Positions 33,713 to 43,602 of a stretch of 64,000 nucleotides of DNA are shown piece by piece (position 1 is the stretch's first letter; each line of letters opens with the position of its first letter). A model generated the notes under the pieces. That model saw only the letters and a list, made by a program, of their open reading frames with translations, was not told where the DNA came from and searched no databases. Made by a program: the position numbers and the translations under genes. The stretch is from Erythrobacteraceae bacterium E2-1 Yellow Sea (GTDB lineage Bacteria > Pseudomonadota > Alphaproteobacteria > Sphingomonadales > Sphingomonadaceae), in NCBI GenBank assembly GCA_014983025.1, contig JADCLP010000006.1, positions 62,001 through 126,000 of the forward strand, read 5' to 3'.

Positions 33713-35221
33713 ATGGCCGAAACTGATTTGCTTGTACGATCTGAAACAAGTGACGCGAAAGCGCGCACGCTCCCTTCGAATATCGAGGCTGAGGCAGCGT
33801 TCCTTGGTGCCCTGCTGATCGACAATCGCGTGCTGGAAGAATTGCGCACGCCGATTCGGGCCGAACATTTCTTTGAGCCACTGCACCAGCGAATCTTTGA
33901 TCGGATCATCAAATTGGTGGACCGCAATGCCACCGCCAGCCCAGTTACTCTGAAGCCTTATTTTGAGGCGGATGAGGCACTGGCCGCACTGGGCGGTACC
34001 AGCTATCTGGCGCAATTGACCGCCGATGGGCATGGCCTGCTGGCGGCGAGTGAGCTGGCAGCACAAATTTACGACCTTGCGCTGCTGCGTGAATTGGTGA
34101 GTGTTGGCCGCGGCCTGGTGGAAGGCGCCCTCGACACGTCGGAAGACGTCGCCCCGATGGAGAAGATCGCACAGGCTGAAGCCGACCTATTCCGCGTTGC
34201 GGAAGGTGCAACCACGGGCAGCGATGCATCAAGCTTCAAAGATGCGGCACTGACCGCGATCAAGCTGGCTGAAGCGGCAATGAATTCAGGCGGCGGATTG
34301 TCAGGCAAGACCACCGGCCTTTCGAGCATCGACCGCAAGACTGCCGGCCTGCATGATTCCGACTTGATCATTCTGGCGGGCCGCCCAGGGATGGGCAAAA
34401 CCTCGCTCGCCACCAATATCGCCTTTAATTGCGCGGAAGAGCATCTCAATTGGCAGCGCGACGGGGGCGAGTTCAATTATGGTGCGCCGGTGGCCTTTTT
34501 CAGCCTGGAAATGAGCGCAGACCAGCTGGCCACGCGTATCCTGGCCGAACAGGCAGAGATCAGTTCTGAATCGCTGCGTTCGGGTAAATTGAGCCGCGAT
34601 GAATTCCAGAAACTATCCTATGCTAGTCAACGTTTGGCAGAATTACCTCTCTATATCGATGACACGCCAGCGCTGACGATCGGTGGCCTGCGCACACGTG
34701 CCCGGCGGTTGAAACGGCGGCACGATATCGGCCTGATCGTGGTCGACTATTTGCAATTGCTGCAGGGATCAGGCCGCGCGAATGACAATCGCGTGAACGA
34801 AATTTCCGAAATCAGCCGTGGGTTGAAAACGCTGGCCAAGGAACTGGCCGTTCCCGTCATTGCCCTGTCCCAGCTCAGCCGTGCGGTTGAACAGCGCGAG
34901 GACAAGCGGCCCATGCTGTCTGACTTGCGCGAATCCGGCTCGATCGAGCAGGATGCCGACATGGTATGGTTCATCTTCCGCGCCGATTACTATCACTTGC
35001 TAATTAAGCCAGACACGCCTGACGGATCCTCTGCAACAGATGTGGTCGAGAAATATCGCAGCTGGGAGGAGAAATATGATGAGCTACGCAGTAAGGCCAC
35101 ACTGATCGTGGCCAAGCAGCGCCATGGTTCGACCGGCAATGTCCCGCTGCATTTCCAGAGTGAAATCACGAAATTCACCAGCCCCAATGTGAAGGATTAT
35201 TCAGACTGGGGTTACGAATAG
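33713..35221 (+). CDS. dnaB: Replicative DNA helicase DnaB
   Basis: DnaB is the hexameric helicase of the replication fork. The N-terminal domain is seen in LPSNIEAEAAFLGALLIDNR. The RecA-like domain has Walker A GRPGMGKTSLATNIAFN and Walker B LIVVDYLQLLQGSGR. DnaB motifs PVIALSQLSRAVE and LRESGSIEQDADMV follow. It has 502 residues, normal length and without an intein. ATG 33713 follows a GAAGGG site; the upstream in-frame extension is not conserved-looking. It is divergent from UPF0262. Confidence 0.97.
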   Translation: MAETDLLVRSETSDAKARTLPSNIEAEAAFLGALLIDNRVLEELRTPIRAEHFFEPLHQRIFDRIIKLVDRNATASPVTLKPYFEADEALAALGGTSYLAQLTADGHGLLAASELAAQIYDLALLRELVSVGRGLVEGALDTSEDVAPMEKIAQAEADLFRVAEGATTGSDASSFKDAALTAIKLAEAAMNSGGGLSGKTTGLSSIDRKTAGLHDSDLIILAGRPGMGKTSLATNIAFNCAEEHLNWQRDGGEFNYGAPVAFFSLEMSADQLATRILAEQAEISSESLRSGKLSRDEFQKLSYASQRLAELPLYIDDTPALTIGGLRTRARRLKRRHDIGLIVVDYLQLLQGSGRANDNRVNEISEISRGLKTLAKELAVPVIALSQLSRAVEQREDKRPMLSDLRESGSIEQDADMVWFIFRADYYHLLIKPDTPDGSSATDVVEKYRSWEEKYDELRSKATLIVAKQRHGSTGNVPLHFQSEITKFTSPNVKDYSDWGYE

Positions 35222-35231
35222 GCGCGCTGTT

Positions 35232-36434
35232 TCAGGCGCCCAGATTAAGGCGCCGTGTAACTGTGTAATCAATAACTGACACCAGGAACCAGCCCAACCG
35301 CCAGCGAATGCGGTTGAACAAACCCTTGCGCCTACGGTGCAATTCGGGGGTGATTGCTTCAGAATTGGCCTGCATGTGATCGACCAGTTCGCGCATTTTG
35401 GCAGCGATCCCGGCATCCTCCACCCGCACCATCAGCTCCAGATTGAGCCGGATCGAACGCATATCGAAATTGGCACTGCCGAAATAGGTGATGTCATCCA
35501 CCACCAGCATTTTCATATGCAGCTTGCAGGGCTGAAATTCGTAAATCTCAGCTCCGGCGCGCAACAGCTTGCTATACAGCGAACGTGAGGCACCAATAGT
35601 GGCAGTGTTATCAGACTTCCCAGCCATTATCAGCCGGGTTTGGCCCTTGCGCGCGATCATGGCAATCAAGCGGCGCATCGCGCCTGGGGGGGAGAAATAG
35701 GCCATCACCAGGTCCAGCCGCTCACCTCGTGCCAGGTCACGCTTCACCGCCCGCGCCCAGGCACTCGTCAATTTGGTTGGCCCACCCAACAGCAATTGTA
35801 CCGGGCCTGTCCCAGGATCCCATTCGCGGACCATGGCGCGGATGGCACGAAACTGGCGATGGTGACTGGCCACCCAAGCTTCCAGCAATACGAACCATTC
35901 ATGAAATTTGCCAACCACCTCGCCACTGATCATCACACCCAGATCACACCAGCCATTGTCGGCTGGTGACGCAAAATAGTGATCCGATACATTGAACCCA
36001 CCGGTCAGAACTCTTTGCCCATCTGCGATCACGAATTTTTGATGATTACGAATGAGATAGCGCACATTCCAGTCTGGTGAGAATGTGTGGAAACGCCCAC
36101 CGGCCTCTATAATGGGCCGGAAAAATTCATCCGGCGCATCGGTCCCGAAATCATCAATAATCAAATGCAGTTTCACGCCGCGCTGTGCCGCACGCACCAG
36201 AGCGGCAAGCACTTGCCGTCCCGCCCCATCTGCCTGAAACATATAGTAAAATATTTCCAGTGTATCGCGTGCACTGTCGATATGATCGATCAATGCCTGC
36301 AGGCGATCCGCCCCCGCCGGATAGAAGGTGAAATCATGCCCTTGCGCGCTGGCTGTAAAAGGTTTGGCATCACAATATGCGCCCACCAACTCGTTCTGAT
36401 CACTGGTGCTCGGGGCCTCGGTCATGCCAGCCAT
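35232..36434 (-). CDS. Phospholipase D-family (cardiolipin-synthase-like) enzyme
   Basis: Two HxKx4D motifs are present, NHQKFVIADGQRVLTGGFN and LHMKMLVVDDITYFGSANFD, which form the shared active site of the PLD superfamily. Bacterial cardiolipin synthases have this layout, but the N-terminal membrane helices of ClsA are missing, so a ClsB/ClsC-type protein fits better. The C-terminus is basic with a hydrophobic stretch (LGWFLVSVIDYTV) that could attach to the membrane. It has 400 residues. It is convergent with dnaB and divergent from rpoZ. Confidence 0.88.
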   Translation of the reverse strand: MAGMTEAPSTSDQNELVGAYCDAKPFTASAQGHDFTFYPAGADRLQALIDHIDSARDTLEIFYYMFQADGAGRQVLAALVRAAQRGVKLHLIIDDFGTDAPDEFFRPIIEAGGRFHTFSPDWNVRYLIRNHQKFVIADGQRVLTGGFNVSDHYFASPADNGWCDLGVMISGEVVGKFHEWFVLLEAWVASHHRQFRAIRAMVREWDPGTGPVQLLLGGPTKLTSAWARAVKRDLARGERLDLVMAYFSPPGAMRRLIAMIARKGQTRLIMAGKSDNTATIGASRSLYSKLLRAGAEIYEFQPCKLHMKMLVVDDITYFGSANFDMRSIRLNLELMVRVEDAGIAAKMRELVDHMQANSEAITPELHRRRKGLFNRIRWRLGWFLVSVIDYTVTRRLNLGA

Positions 36435-36499
36435 CTATAACGCCAGAACAGATGACGCCAGTTATCGCACCATACTTCCTTCAATAAGGGTGCATTTCC

Positions 36500-36528
36500 T
36501 TGACTCGCGGCCGCTCCCAACCTATCTG
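36500..36528 (+). promoter_or_regulatory. Probable rpoZ promoter
   Basis: TTGACT (36500-36505) and TATCTG (36523-36528) are separated by 17 bp, about 40 bp before the rpoZ ATG. A GACTC (GANTC) site overlaps the -35 element, as also seen at the rpmH promoter. Confidence 0.5.
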
Positions 36529-36568
36529 GCGCGCTTTCCCGCAATAGCTATTTGCATGAGAGGCCTTG

Positions 36569-36913
36569 ATGGCACGCGTTACAGTTGAAGATTGCGTAGA
36601 CAAGGTGCCGAACCGTTTTGACCTGGTTCTGCTGGCAGCCCAGCGCGCCCGCGAAATTTCTGGCGGTGCGGAACTGACACTGGACCGCGACAGGGACAAG
36701 AACCCGGTTGTTGCCCTGCGTGAAATTGCCGAGCAGACGATCAGGCCCAAGGAATTGAACGAAGCGATCGTGACCGGTCTGCAGAAAATCCTGCCTGATG
36801 ATGAGGATGAGGCCGATGCAATCGGTTCGCTCAGCCAGTCGGCAGAGGCGCTGCGTATTACCGCGTCCACCCCAACCCGTTCGACCTCCATCGGGTCAGA
36901 TTACGACGGTTGA
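36569..36913 (+). CDS. rpoZ: RNA polymerase omega subunit
   Basis: Omega helps assemble the beta' subunit into RNA polymerase. The start [20 protein letters not shown] and [13 protein letters not shown] are diagnostic, as is the [14 protein letters not shown] segment. It has 114 residues, including the Glu/Asp-rich and Ser/Thr-rich tail usual in alphaproteobacteria. It has its own likely promoter and a strong terminator. The spoT/relA gene that often follows rpoZ is absent; a ParA-like gene follows instead. Confidence 0.95.
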   Translation: MARVTVEDCVDKVPNRFDLVLLAAQRAREISGGAELTLDRDRDKNPVVALREIAEQTIRPKELNEAIVTGLQKILPDDEDEADAIGSLSQSAEALRITASTPTRSTSIGSDYDG

Positions 36914-36935
36914 TGCATCATTGATTTTCGCTTGA

Positions 36936-36965
36936 AAGGCCGCTCTTCTTGGGCGGCCTTTTTTG
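36936..36965 (+). terminator. Intrinsic terminator of rpoZ
   Basis: Perfect arms AAGGCCGC and GCGGCCTT enclose a nine-base loop and run into a T-rich tract. It separates rpoZ from the ParA-like gene. Confidence 0.9.
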
Positions 36966-37004
36966 TTTGGCGATTCGAAAAAATCCGAAAGGTTCCAACC
37001 CAAT

Positions 37005-37733
37005 ATGGCAGTAATCGCGATATACAGTGCCAAAGGTGGGGTGGGCAAAACCACCATCGCCGCGAACCTGGCCTGGCACGCTTCGCAAGAAGCAGGGCGC
37101 AATACACTGCTATGGGATCTAGACGCTGCCGGCGGGGCGGGATTTCTCTATAATGTGGAACCGGTCGCCAATCGGGGCAGTGCCATGTTTTCGCGCAAGC
37201 AGGACCCGGAAGATTTGATGTGGGAAACTGGCTATCCCAATCTGGACCTGCTGCCAGCCGATGCCAGCATGCAGCAGCTGGATACCCAACTGACCCAAAT
37301 CGGCAAGAAGCGCCAGATTTCCAAGCTGACGGATAAATTGGGCAAGGGCTATGATCGTATCATCCTGGATTGCCCGCCCGGCATCAATGAATTGAGCGCG
37401 CAGGTGGTACGCAGCGCGGAAATCGTGATCGTGCCGCTGCCGCCCTCTCCATTATCCAGCCGGGCATTTGATCTGGTGGCGCAGGAAATCAAACGGCTGG
37501 GCAAGAATGCCCCATCCATTCTGCCGGTCTTTTCCATGGTGGACCGCCGCCGCAAGCTGCATCGCGAAGCTGTCGAGGCGCAGTCGAAATGGCCCTGCCT
37601 CAGCTATTCCACACTGACTGAACAGTGCGCTGTCCGGCATCAGCCATTGGGTGCCTTTGCCGCGTCATCAGAACCTGCGACGCAGTTTTCTGCCCTTTGG
37701 AAAGCGATTGATCGCAAGCTGGCGCGTCGCTGA
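37005..37733 (+). CDS. ParA/MinD-family ATPase
   Basis: The deviant Walker A motif KGGVGKTTIAANLAWH begins at residue 9, and the switch motif is IILDCPPGINELSA. These mark a ParA/MinD/SIMIBI ATPase that dimerises around ATP and positions cargo on DNA or membrane. It has 242 residues from ATG 37005, where the first strand (AVIAIYSA) starts. No parB, minC or other partner is next to it, so it is an orphan whose cargo is unknown. It follows the rpoZ terminator and precedes a DUF3667 gene. Confidence 0.88.
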   Translation: MAVIAIYSAKGGVGKTTIAANLAWHASQEAGRNTLLWDLDAAGGAGFLYNVEPVANRGSAMFSRKQDPEDLMWETGYPNLDLLPADASMQQLDTQLTQIGKKRQISKLTDKLGKGYDRIILDCPPGINELSAQVVRSAEIVIVPLPPSPLSSRAFDLVAQEIKRLGKNAPSILPVFSMVDRRRKLHREAVEAQSKWPCLSYSTLTEQCAVRHQPLGAFAASSEPATQFSALWKAIDRKLARR

Positions 37734-37793
37734 AATCTGCCGCTTTTCCTGCCTGCCATTGCTTGATTATATTGGCAGTAGATCGGGGGACCT

Positions 37794-38873
37794 ATGAGCG
37801 ATGCGACCGAAGGATTAGGTGGCGCGATTGAGGCGGGACTGGCTGGCCGTTCTGTCGAGGCCAACAATGGAACAGCCCATAATGGCGATGCTGTTGGCCA
37901 TGGGCCATGCCTTAATTGCGGAACCACGGGCCTGATCGGACCATACTGCCACAATTGCGGGCAACAGGTGCATATTCACCGCAGCATGGCGGCTATCGGC
38001 CATGATCTGATGCATGGCGTGCTGCATCTCGACGGCAAGCTGTGGCGCACCCTCCCGCTTCTGACGTTGAAGCCGGGGCAGTTAACCCGCCGTTACATCG
38101 CGGGCGAGCGGACCAAATTCGTCAGCCCAATGGCAATGTTCCTGTTCAGTGTATTCATGATGTTTGCCGTGTTTCAGATGGTCGGGCTGACAACGCCAAC
38201 CACTATCGACCCCGTTCCTTCCGGCGCGGAAGCAAAGGTGGAAGGCATCGTAACGGATTTCGACGTGGAGCGGGCCAATCTGGAAAAACAGCTGGCTGAA
38301 TTGCCACCAGATGATCCGGCCAGGCCTGGCCTGGAACAGGACCTGGAAGCAGTTATAATTGCTCAAGAAAAGGCACAGCAGGCCAAACAATTCATCCTTG
38401 GTGGCAATGATAGTGCCCAGAGGTCATTTGGCGCGGACATTGGCGTCCCCTTGTTCGACAAGGCATTGAACAAATGGCGCGATAATCCGGGGCTGATGCT
38501 GTATAAACTGCAAGCAAATGGCTATAAATTCAGCTGGCTCCTGATCCCGTTATCACTGCCGTTTATGTGGCTCTTGTTCGCTTGGCGACGCAATTATCAC
38601 CTTTATGATCACGCTATTTTCGTGACCTATTCGCTCAGCTTCATGTCGCTGCTGTTCATTGCCCTCTCCATACTCAGCGCAGCTGGTATTGGCGGCACTT
38701 GGATATTCATGACGCTGGCTGTGGTCCCACCGATCCATATCTATAAACAGTTGCGCGGCGCCTATGGCTTGAGCCGCGGATCCACCGCCTGGCGGCTGTG
38801 CGTGTTGTCGATATGTATCGCTGCAGTACTGGTGATCTTCTTGCAAGCATTGCTGCTGATCGGCGCATTCTGA
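37794..38873 (+). CDS. DUF3667 membrane protein with N-terminal zinc ribbon
   Basis: The N-terminal region holds a zinc-ribbon-like pair, CLNCGTTGLIGPYCHNCGQ (residues about 39-57). The DUF3667 block follows: HRSMAAIGHDLMHGVLHLD and KPGQLTRRYIAGERTKFVSP. Membrane helices are seen around residues 110-130, 245-262, 270-292, 298-320 and 335-358. A charged coiled segment lies between the first helix and the second group. The function of the family is unknown. It has 359 residues and stands alone before the convergent ftsH. Confidence 0.85.
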   Translation: MSDATEGLGGAIEAGLAGRSVEANNGTAHNGDAVGHGPCLNCGTTGLIGPYCHNCGQQVHIHRSMAAIGHDLMHGVLHLDGKLWRTLPLLTLKPGQLTRRYIAGERTKFVSPMAMFLFSVFMMFAVFQMVGLTTPTTIDPVPSGAEAKVEGIVTDFDVERANLEKQLAELPPDDPARPGLEQDLEAVIIAQEKAQQAKQFILGGNDSAQRSFGADIGVPLFDKALNKWRDNPGLMLYKLQANGYKFSWLLIPLSLPFMWLLFAWRRNYHLYDHAIFVTYSLSFMSLLFIALSILSAAGIGGTWIFMTLAVVPPIHIYKQLRGAYGLSRGSTAWRLCVLSICIAAVLVIFLQALLLIGAF

Positions 38874-38889
38874 CACAACCACAATGGAA

Positions 38890-38915
38890 AGGGCGCCCGC
38901 AGTAACGGACGCCCT
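38890..38915 (-). terminator. Probable ftsH terminator
   Basis: AGGGCG-CCG pairs with CGG-CGCCCT across CAGTAA, with two single mismatches. It lies between the convergent DUF3667 and ftsH genes. T-tracts are short on both sides, so it may act in both directions. Confidence 0.55.
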
Positions 38916-38945
38916 CAAAAATACGACAGATTGTGTTTTGGTGGG

Positions 38946-40907
38946 TCAGGCGCCCTGTGGCGCTGCGCCGCCTTCACCGCCGAATTTCTTGCCAGCCTTG
39001 GGCACGGCAGAACCGCTGACCGGCTTGATTGATACCGGACCAGACGGCTGATCAGGCCGGTCAATCTTGCCCGTGTCGAGCAGGGTCGTAATATCTTCAC
39101 CCGACAGCGTTTCATATTCCAGCAGCGCCTGAGCCAGCAGATGCAGTTGATCCTCATGCTTGGTCAGCAGATCGGTGGCGCGTTTATGCGCCCCTTCGAC
39201 CAGCCCCTTGATTTCTGCATCGATCAGCTTGTTCGTATCGGCCCCTGCCATGGTTCGCTGCGTACCGCCCATGCCCAGATACCCCTCTTGGCTCTGTTCA
39301 TATTGCAGCGGGCCCAACTTGTCCGACATGCCCCATTTGGTGACCATGTTGCGAGCAAGGTCCGTGGCGTACTGGATGTCTGACGATGCGCCAGAACTGA
39401 CCTTGTCATGCCCGAATATGATTTCTTCCGCCACGCGCCCTCCCATGCTGACCGACAGGTTCGCATGCATTTTGTCGCGGTGGTATGAATAATTATCCCG
39501 TTCGGGCAGGCGCATCACCATGCCCAGTGCGCGGCCGCGCGGGATGATGGTTGCCTTGTGGATCGGGTCTGACGCATCTTCATGGACAGAAACGATGGCA
39601 TGGCCTGCCTCGTGATAGGCGGTCATCTTCTTTTCATCATCGGTCATGACCATGGAACGGCGTTCCGCCCCCATCATCACCTTGTCCTTGGCATCTTCAA
39701 ATTCCTGCATGGCGACAAGGCGCTTGTTCCGCCGAGCCGCCAGCAATGCTGCCTCATTGACCAGATTGGCCAGGTCCGCACCGGAAAAACCAGGCGTTCC
39801 GCGCGCAATGGTGCGTGGGTTAACGTCAGGTGCCAAGGGGACCTTTTTCATATGGACGGCCAGAATCTTCTCACGACCGTCAATATCAGGGATTGGAACC
39901 ACCACCTGCCGGTCAAACCGGCCCGGGCGCAACAGTGCCGGATCCAGCACGTCAGGCCGGTTGGTGGCGGCGATTATGATGATGCCTTCATTGGCTTCAA
40001 AACCGTCCATCTCAACCAGAAGCTGGTTCAGTGTCTGTTCGCGCTCATCATTGGAATTGCCCAAGCCGTGTCCGCGGTGGCGGCCCACAGCGTCAATTTC
40101 ATCGATGAAGACGATACAGGGTGCATTCTTTTTCGCCTGTTCGAACATGTCGCGCACGCGGCTGGCACCAACGCCCACGAACATTTCGACAAAATCGGAA
40201 CCCGAAATGGTGAAGAAGGGCACGCCTGCCTCACCCGCAATGGCGCGTGCCAGCAAGGTCTTACCTGTACCAGGCGAACCGACCAGCAATGCACCCTTGG
40301 GTATCTGGCCGCCCAGCTTGGAAAAACGTGAAGGGTCCCGCAGGAATTCAACGATTTCCTCCAGCTCCTCACGCGCTTCATCAATCCCGGCGACATCATC
40401 AAAGGTCACGCGACCTTGGCGCTCTGTCAGCAGTTTGGCCTTGGACTTGCCAAAACCCATGGCGCCGCCTCCACCACCCTTTTGCACCTGACGCAGGGCA
40501 AAAAAGGCAATTCCCAAGATCAACAGGAAGGGCAAAGTCTGGATCAGGATATAAAGGAAAACATTGCCTTCTTCCTGCTCAGCACCAGAAAATTCGACCC
40601 CATTATCTTCCAGCAGCGTTGTCAGTGATGTGTCACCTGCCACGGGAATGGTCGAAAAGGCCGCGTCATTCTTCATCACACCGGTGATCTTGTCAGGTGC
40701 AATCTGCACCTCCTTGACCGAACCTTCCGCCACCTTGCTGCGAAAATCGGAATAGGGGATCGGCGTTCCGGCGCTACGCGTATCTCCGCCCATGATAGAA
40801 ACAGCCAGCATCAGTGCCATGAAAATCCCGCCCCAGATAAGCAGAGTTTTCAGCAAGGGGTTAGGTCCTTCAGGCGGCGTGCCGCGCGGGTCGTTCTCGT
40901 CATTCAT
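38946..40907 (-). CDS. ftsH: ATP-dependent zinc metalloprotease FtsH
   Basis: FtsH is a membrane-bound hexameric AAA+ protease that degrades damaged membrane proteins and short-lived regulators. Two membrane helices flank a small periplasmic domain (residues about 20-40 and 110-130). The AAA domain has Walker [18 protein letters not shown], Walker [14 protein letters not shown] and the second-region-of-homology arginines in [11 protein letters not shown]. The zinc protease site is [10 protein letters not shown]. It has 653 residues. It lies downstream of, and on the same strand as, a TetR gene. Confidence 0.97.
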   Translation of the reverse strand: MNDENDPRGTPPEGPNPLLKTLLIWGGIFMALMLAVSIMGGDTRSAGTPIPYSDFRSKVAEGSVKEVQIAPDKITGVMKNDAAFSTIPVAGDTSLTTLLEDNGVEFSGAEQEEGNVFLYILIQTLPFLLILGIAFFALRQVQKGGGGGAMGFGKSKAKLLTERQGRVTFDDVAGIDEAREELEEIVEFLRDPSRFSKLGGQIPKGALLVGSPGTGKTLLARAIAGEAGVPFFTISGSDFVEMFVGVGASRVRDMFEQAKKNAPCIVFIDEIDAVGRHRGHGLGNSNDEREQTLNQLLVEMDGFEANEGIIIIAATNRPDVLDPALLRPGRFDRQVVVPIPDIDGREKILAVHMKKVPLAPDVNPRTIARGTPGFSGADLANLVNEAALLAARRNKRLVAMQEFEDAKDKVMMGAERRSMVMTDDEKKMTAYHEAGHAIVSVHEDASDPIHKATIIPRGRALGMVMRLPERDNYSYHRDKMHANLSVSMGGRVAEEIIFGHDKVSSGASSDIQYATDLARNMVTKWGMSDKLGPLQYEQSQEGYLGMGGTQRTMAGADTNKLIDAEIKGLVEGAHKRATDLLTKHEDQLHLLAQALLEYETLSGEDITTLLDTGKIDRPDQPSGPVSIKPVSGSAVPKAGKKFGGEGGAAPQGA

Positions 40908-41000
40908 GAGACGCAGTTCCTTTCACAACCGCCAATGTAGGCACGCGCAAGTGAATGGCAAGATAACGCAACCGCACAGATCACTCATATTGGCGACTTT

Positions 41001-41645
41001 TCAGCGCGCTTTTGCGGTGTATGCCTTAAGAAAAACCTCAACCGCGCCAATAACCCGTTCCAAATTCTCTTTGGGTTTCAACGGGACGCCCAGCCGCCGC
41101 TCCATATCCCCCATCCCCTTGCACATGGATACAAACTGTTCCACCGCCAGGCGTGTGTTCGGTACATCCAGTTCACCAAGCGCCACAGCCTGTTCCAGAA
41201 ATGCAGAAAAAGCAGCTTTCATTCGATAAGGTCCAGCCTCAAGAAAAGCTTTCCCGACATCGGGGTGCTGTTCCATCTCGGCCGCGATCCGCCTTTCAAA
41301 CTGGACCATTTCCGGACGCGATAGGAAAGTCACCATCGCTTCCCCAATCACTCTAAGGCGATCGCGTATTGGGCCATCATCGGCCGCCTGGAAGGTCAAC
41401 AAGTTACGGATACGGGCACATTCACGATCAACTGCCGCCTCAAACAAAACCCTCTTGCCACCGAAATGGTTGTAGATAGTCACTTTGGAAACACCTGCCT
41501 CGGCCGCAATCTGTTCGATAGAGCTGGCCGCATATCCTTGCTTCAAAAAGGATTTTCCAGCCGCCTTAACAATTGCATCCCGCTTTGCATCATCCACAGG
41601 CCTTCCGCGCCGACGTATGGCTGGACTGATCGAGCGCCTTGACAA
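41001..41645 (-). CDS. TetR-family repressor of the adjacent ABC exporter
   Basis: The N-terminal helix-turn-helix is typical of TetR: DAIVKAAGKSFLKQGYAASS, then IEQIAAEAGVSKVTIYNHFG. The C-terminal ligand domain is unremarkable (residues about 70-214). The gene is divergent from a permease-ATPase-HlyD-TolC operon with 90 bp between, the common arrangement for a local efflux repressor. The gap holds three CCGTTC repeats that may be its operator. The ligand is unknown. It has 214 residues. Confidence 0.9.
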   Translation of the reverse strand: MSRRSISPAIRRRGRPVDDAKRDAIVKAAGKSFLKQGYAASSIEQIAAEAGVSKVTIYNHFGGKRVLFEAAVDRECARIRNLLTFQAADDGPIRDRLRVIGEAMVTFLSRPEMVQFERRIAAEMEQHPDVGKAFLEAGPYRMKAAFSAFLEQAVALGELDVPNTRLAVEQFVSMCKGMGDMERRLGVPLKPKENLERVIGAVEVFLKAYTAKAR

Positions 41646-41656
41646 AGTGAACCCCT

Positions 41657-41700
41657 CCGTTCAATTAAACGATGCCGTTCAGTAATGGAGCAAGCCGTTC
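41657..41700. promoter_or_regulatory. Candidate TetR operator: three CCGTTC repeats
   Basis: CCGTTC occurs at 41657-41662, 41675-41680 and 41695-41700, 18 and 20 bp apart and on the same side of the helix within limits. An overlapping inverted repeat AATGGA-N9-TCCATT lies at about 41684-41704. It sits in the only gap between the divergent TetR and exporter genes. Confidence 0.5.
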
Positions 41701-41735
41701 CATTGTGCAAGTTTGCCATTTGAAAGTGAGATTTC

Positions 41736-42867
41736 ATGCTTTGGATCGCGATCCGCATGCTGACAGGCGACAAGCAGAAATTCTTTGGCTTGCTGTTCGG
41801 TATCGCTTTTTCCACCCTGCTGATAACTCAGCAAATGACTCTGTTCGTCAATCTGGTGGAGCGGGGCGCAAGCGGGGTCTTCAACACAGCAAATGGTGAT
41901 ATCTTTGTAATGGATCCGGTCAGCCGGTCGACAGATATCACCTATCCCATGCCCTCAACGGCACTCGATCAGGTCCGGTCAATCGCAGGCGTTAAATGGG
42001 CTGTGCCGCAGATACGGGCAAATGCCGCTGTGCGCACCAGCGATGGCGATCTGGAACAGGTAGCGATTATTGGGGTTGATGATGCCACTCTGATAGGCCT
42101 TCCCAAACACTTGCTGATCGGGAAGAAATCTGACCTTTCCATTCCGGACACCGTTATCATCGATGATGTTGGTGCCTGGCGCATGTTTGCACAAGGTGAC
42201 GCCATCGGCCAACGCCTAGAGTTAAATGACCAGCGCACCGTGATCCGGGGTATGGCGGACACCACGCCATCTTTCACCAGTACGGCCGTATTTTACACCA
42301 CCTATTCACGTGCATTGCGTTATGTCCCTGGCACACGCAACAGGATGAGTCTGGTGCTGGTGGGCTGACGACGGAGTATCGCCCGAGCAGCTGGCCAGCC
42401 AGATTTCCGAACAGACCGGCCTAAAGGCACGCACACGGAAGCAATTCGCCAAGGACGGGGTCGATTTCATCATCGAAAACACTGGCATTCCGTTCAATTT
42501 CGGGATCACCGTGGCTTTGGGCTTCATTGTCGGCGTGGCGATTGTGGGGCTGACTTTCAGCCTTTTCATCCGCGACAATATCAAACAATTTGGCGCATTG
42601 AAGGCAATTGGCGTGTCCAACCGCAAAATAGTTCGCATGGTGGCAGCACAGGCGGGGATGGTTGGTGCAGTTGGCTATGCGCTGGGATTGGCAGGTACGG
42701 CATTGTTCATCTGGGGTTTCAGCGGAAACCCTACCTTCAAAGGCTTCTATCTGCCCTGGTACCTACCGCTGATCAGCCTGGTCGCAGTTGTCATGATTCT
42801 GGCTTTCACCGGCTGGGTGGCTCTGCGCAATGTAATGCGTACTGAACCTGCGGCAGTGTTCAGATGA
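41736..42867 (+). pseudogene. DevC/MacB-like ABC permease with a +1 frameshift
   Basis: The first part, MLWIAIRMLTGDKQKFFGLL, is the N-terminus of a DevC/FtsX-type permease. Its frame ends in TGA at 42366. One base over, the protein continues without a break: LVLVG is followed by ADDGVSPEQLASQISEQ and then the FtsX membrane core (VALGFIVGVAIVGLTFSLFI) to 42867. One extra G in the GGG run at 42362-42364 explains it; without it the protein is 376 residues and full length. The neighbouring exporter genes are intact, so this may be recent decay or a homopolymer base-call error. Confidence 0.85.
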
Positions 42868-43601
42868 GCGGGCCATCTGCAAATCAGGCTGACTGCACAC
42901 CAACCGCCGCAATTTGTGCGCGCGCTGTCTCGTGCGATTTCCAGTCTGGCCAACAAACCATCCGTGTATTGCATAGCATAAATGCCGATATCCAGCCGGG
43001 TGAGATGACTTATCTTGTAGGCGAAAGTGGTTCTGGCAAAACCACATTGATTTCGATCATGTGCGGGATTTTATGGCCGACAGAGGGGCAGGTCCACGTC
43101 TTTGGTACAGATATTTACGGACTGACTGATACTGAACTGGTCGATTTTCGACTGCAGAATATCGGTTTTATTTTCCAGCAGTATAACCTGATCCCTGCGA
43201 TCGATGCCGCCAGCAATGCTGCCGTTCCACTCATCGCGCGCGGGGTTCCACTGCATGAAGCCCGCGAAAAAGCGATGGAATTGCTTGATGCGCTGAATAT
43301 CGGCGATCAGGCTGGCAAGCTGCCCAGCCAACTCTCTGGCGGCCAGCAGCAACGTGTCGCCATTGCCCGTGCCCTGGTTCATGAACCACGGCTGGTCGTA
43401 TGTGACGAGCCCACCGCGGCGCTGGATGCAAAGTCAGGACGCCGCGTGATGGATTTGCTGCGCGAAGTGGCTGTGGCGCCAGACCGTGCCTGCGTCATAG
43501 TAACTCACGATAACCGCATTTTCGATCTCGCAGACCGTATCCTGGTATTGGAAGACGGCCGCATCACACATGACGGCAAAGAAATGCCCAAGGATCATTG
43601 A
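42864..43601 (+). CDS. ABC transporter ATP-binding protein (DevA/LolD/MacB type)
   Basis: This is the nucleotide-binding subunit of the exporter. Walker A is VGESGSGKTTLISIMCG, the Q-loop follows in FIFQQYNLIPAIDAAS, the ABC signature is LSGGQQQRVAIARALV and Walker B is LVVCDEPTAAL. The layout matches the LolD/MacB/DevA branch that works with FtsX-type permeases. It has 245 residues. Its ATG overlaps the permease stop (ATGA) and the HlyD gene follows after one base, so all are one operon. Confidence 0.93.
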   Translation: MSGPSANQADCTPTAAICARAVSCDFQSGQQTIRVLHSINADIQPGEMTYLVGESGSGKTTLISIMCGILWPTEGQVHVFGTDIYGLTDTELVDFRLQNIGFIFQQYNLIPAIDAASNAAVPLIARGVPLHEAREKAMELLDALNIGDQAGKLPSQLSGGQQQRVAIARALVHEPRLVVCDEPTAALDAKSGRRVMDLLREVAVAPDRACVIVTHDNRIFDLADRILVLEDGRITHDGKEMPKDH

Positions 43602-43602
43602 A

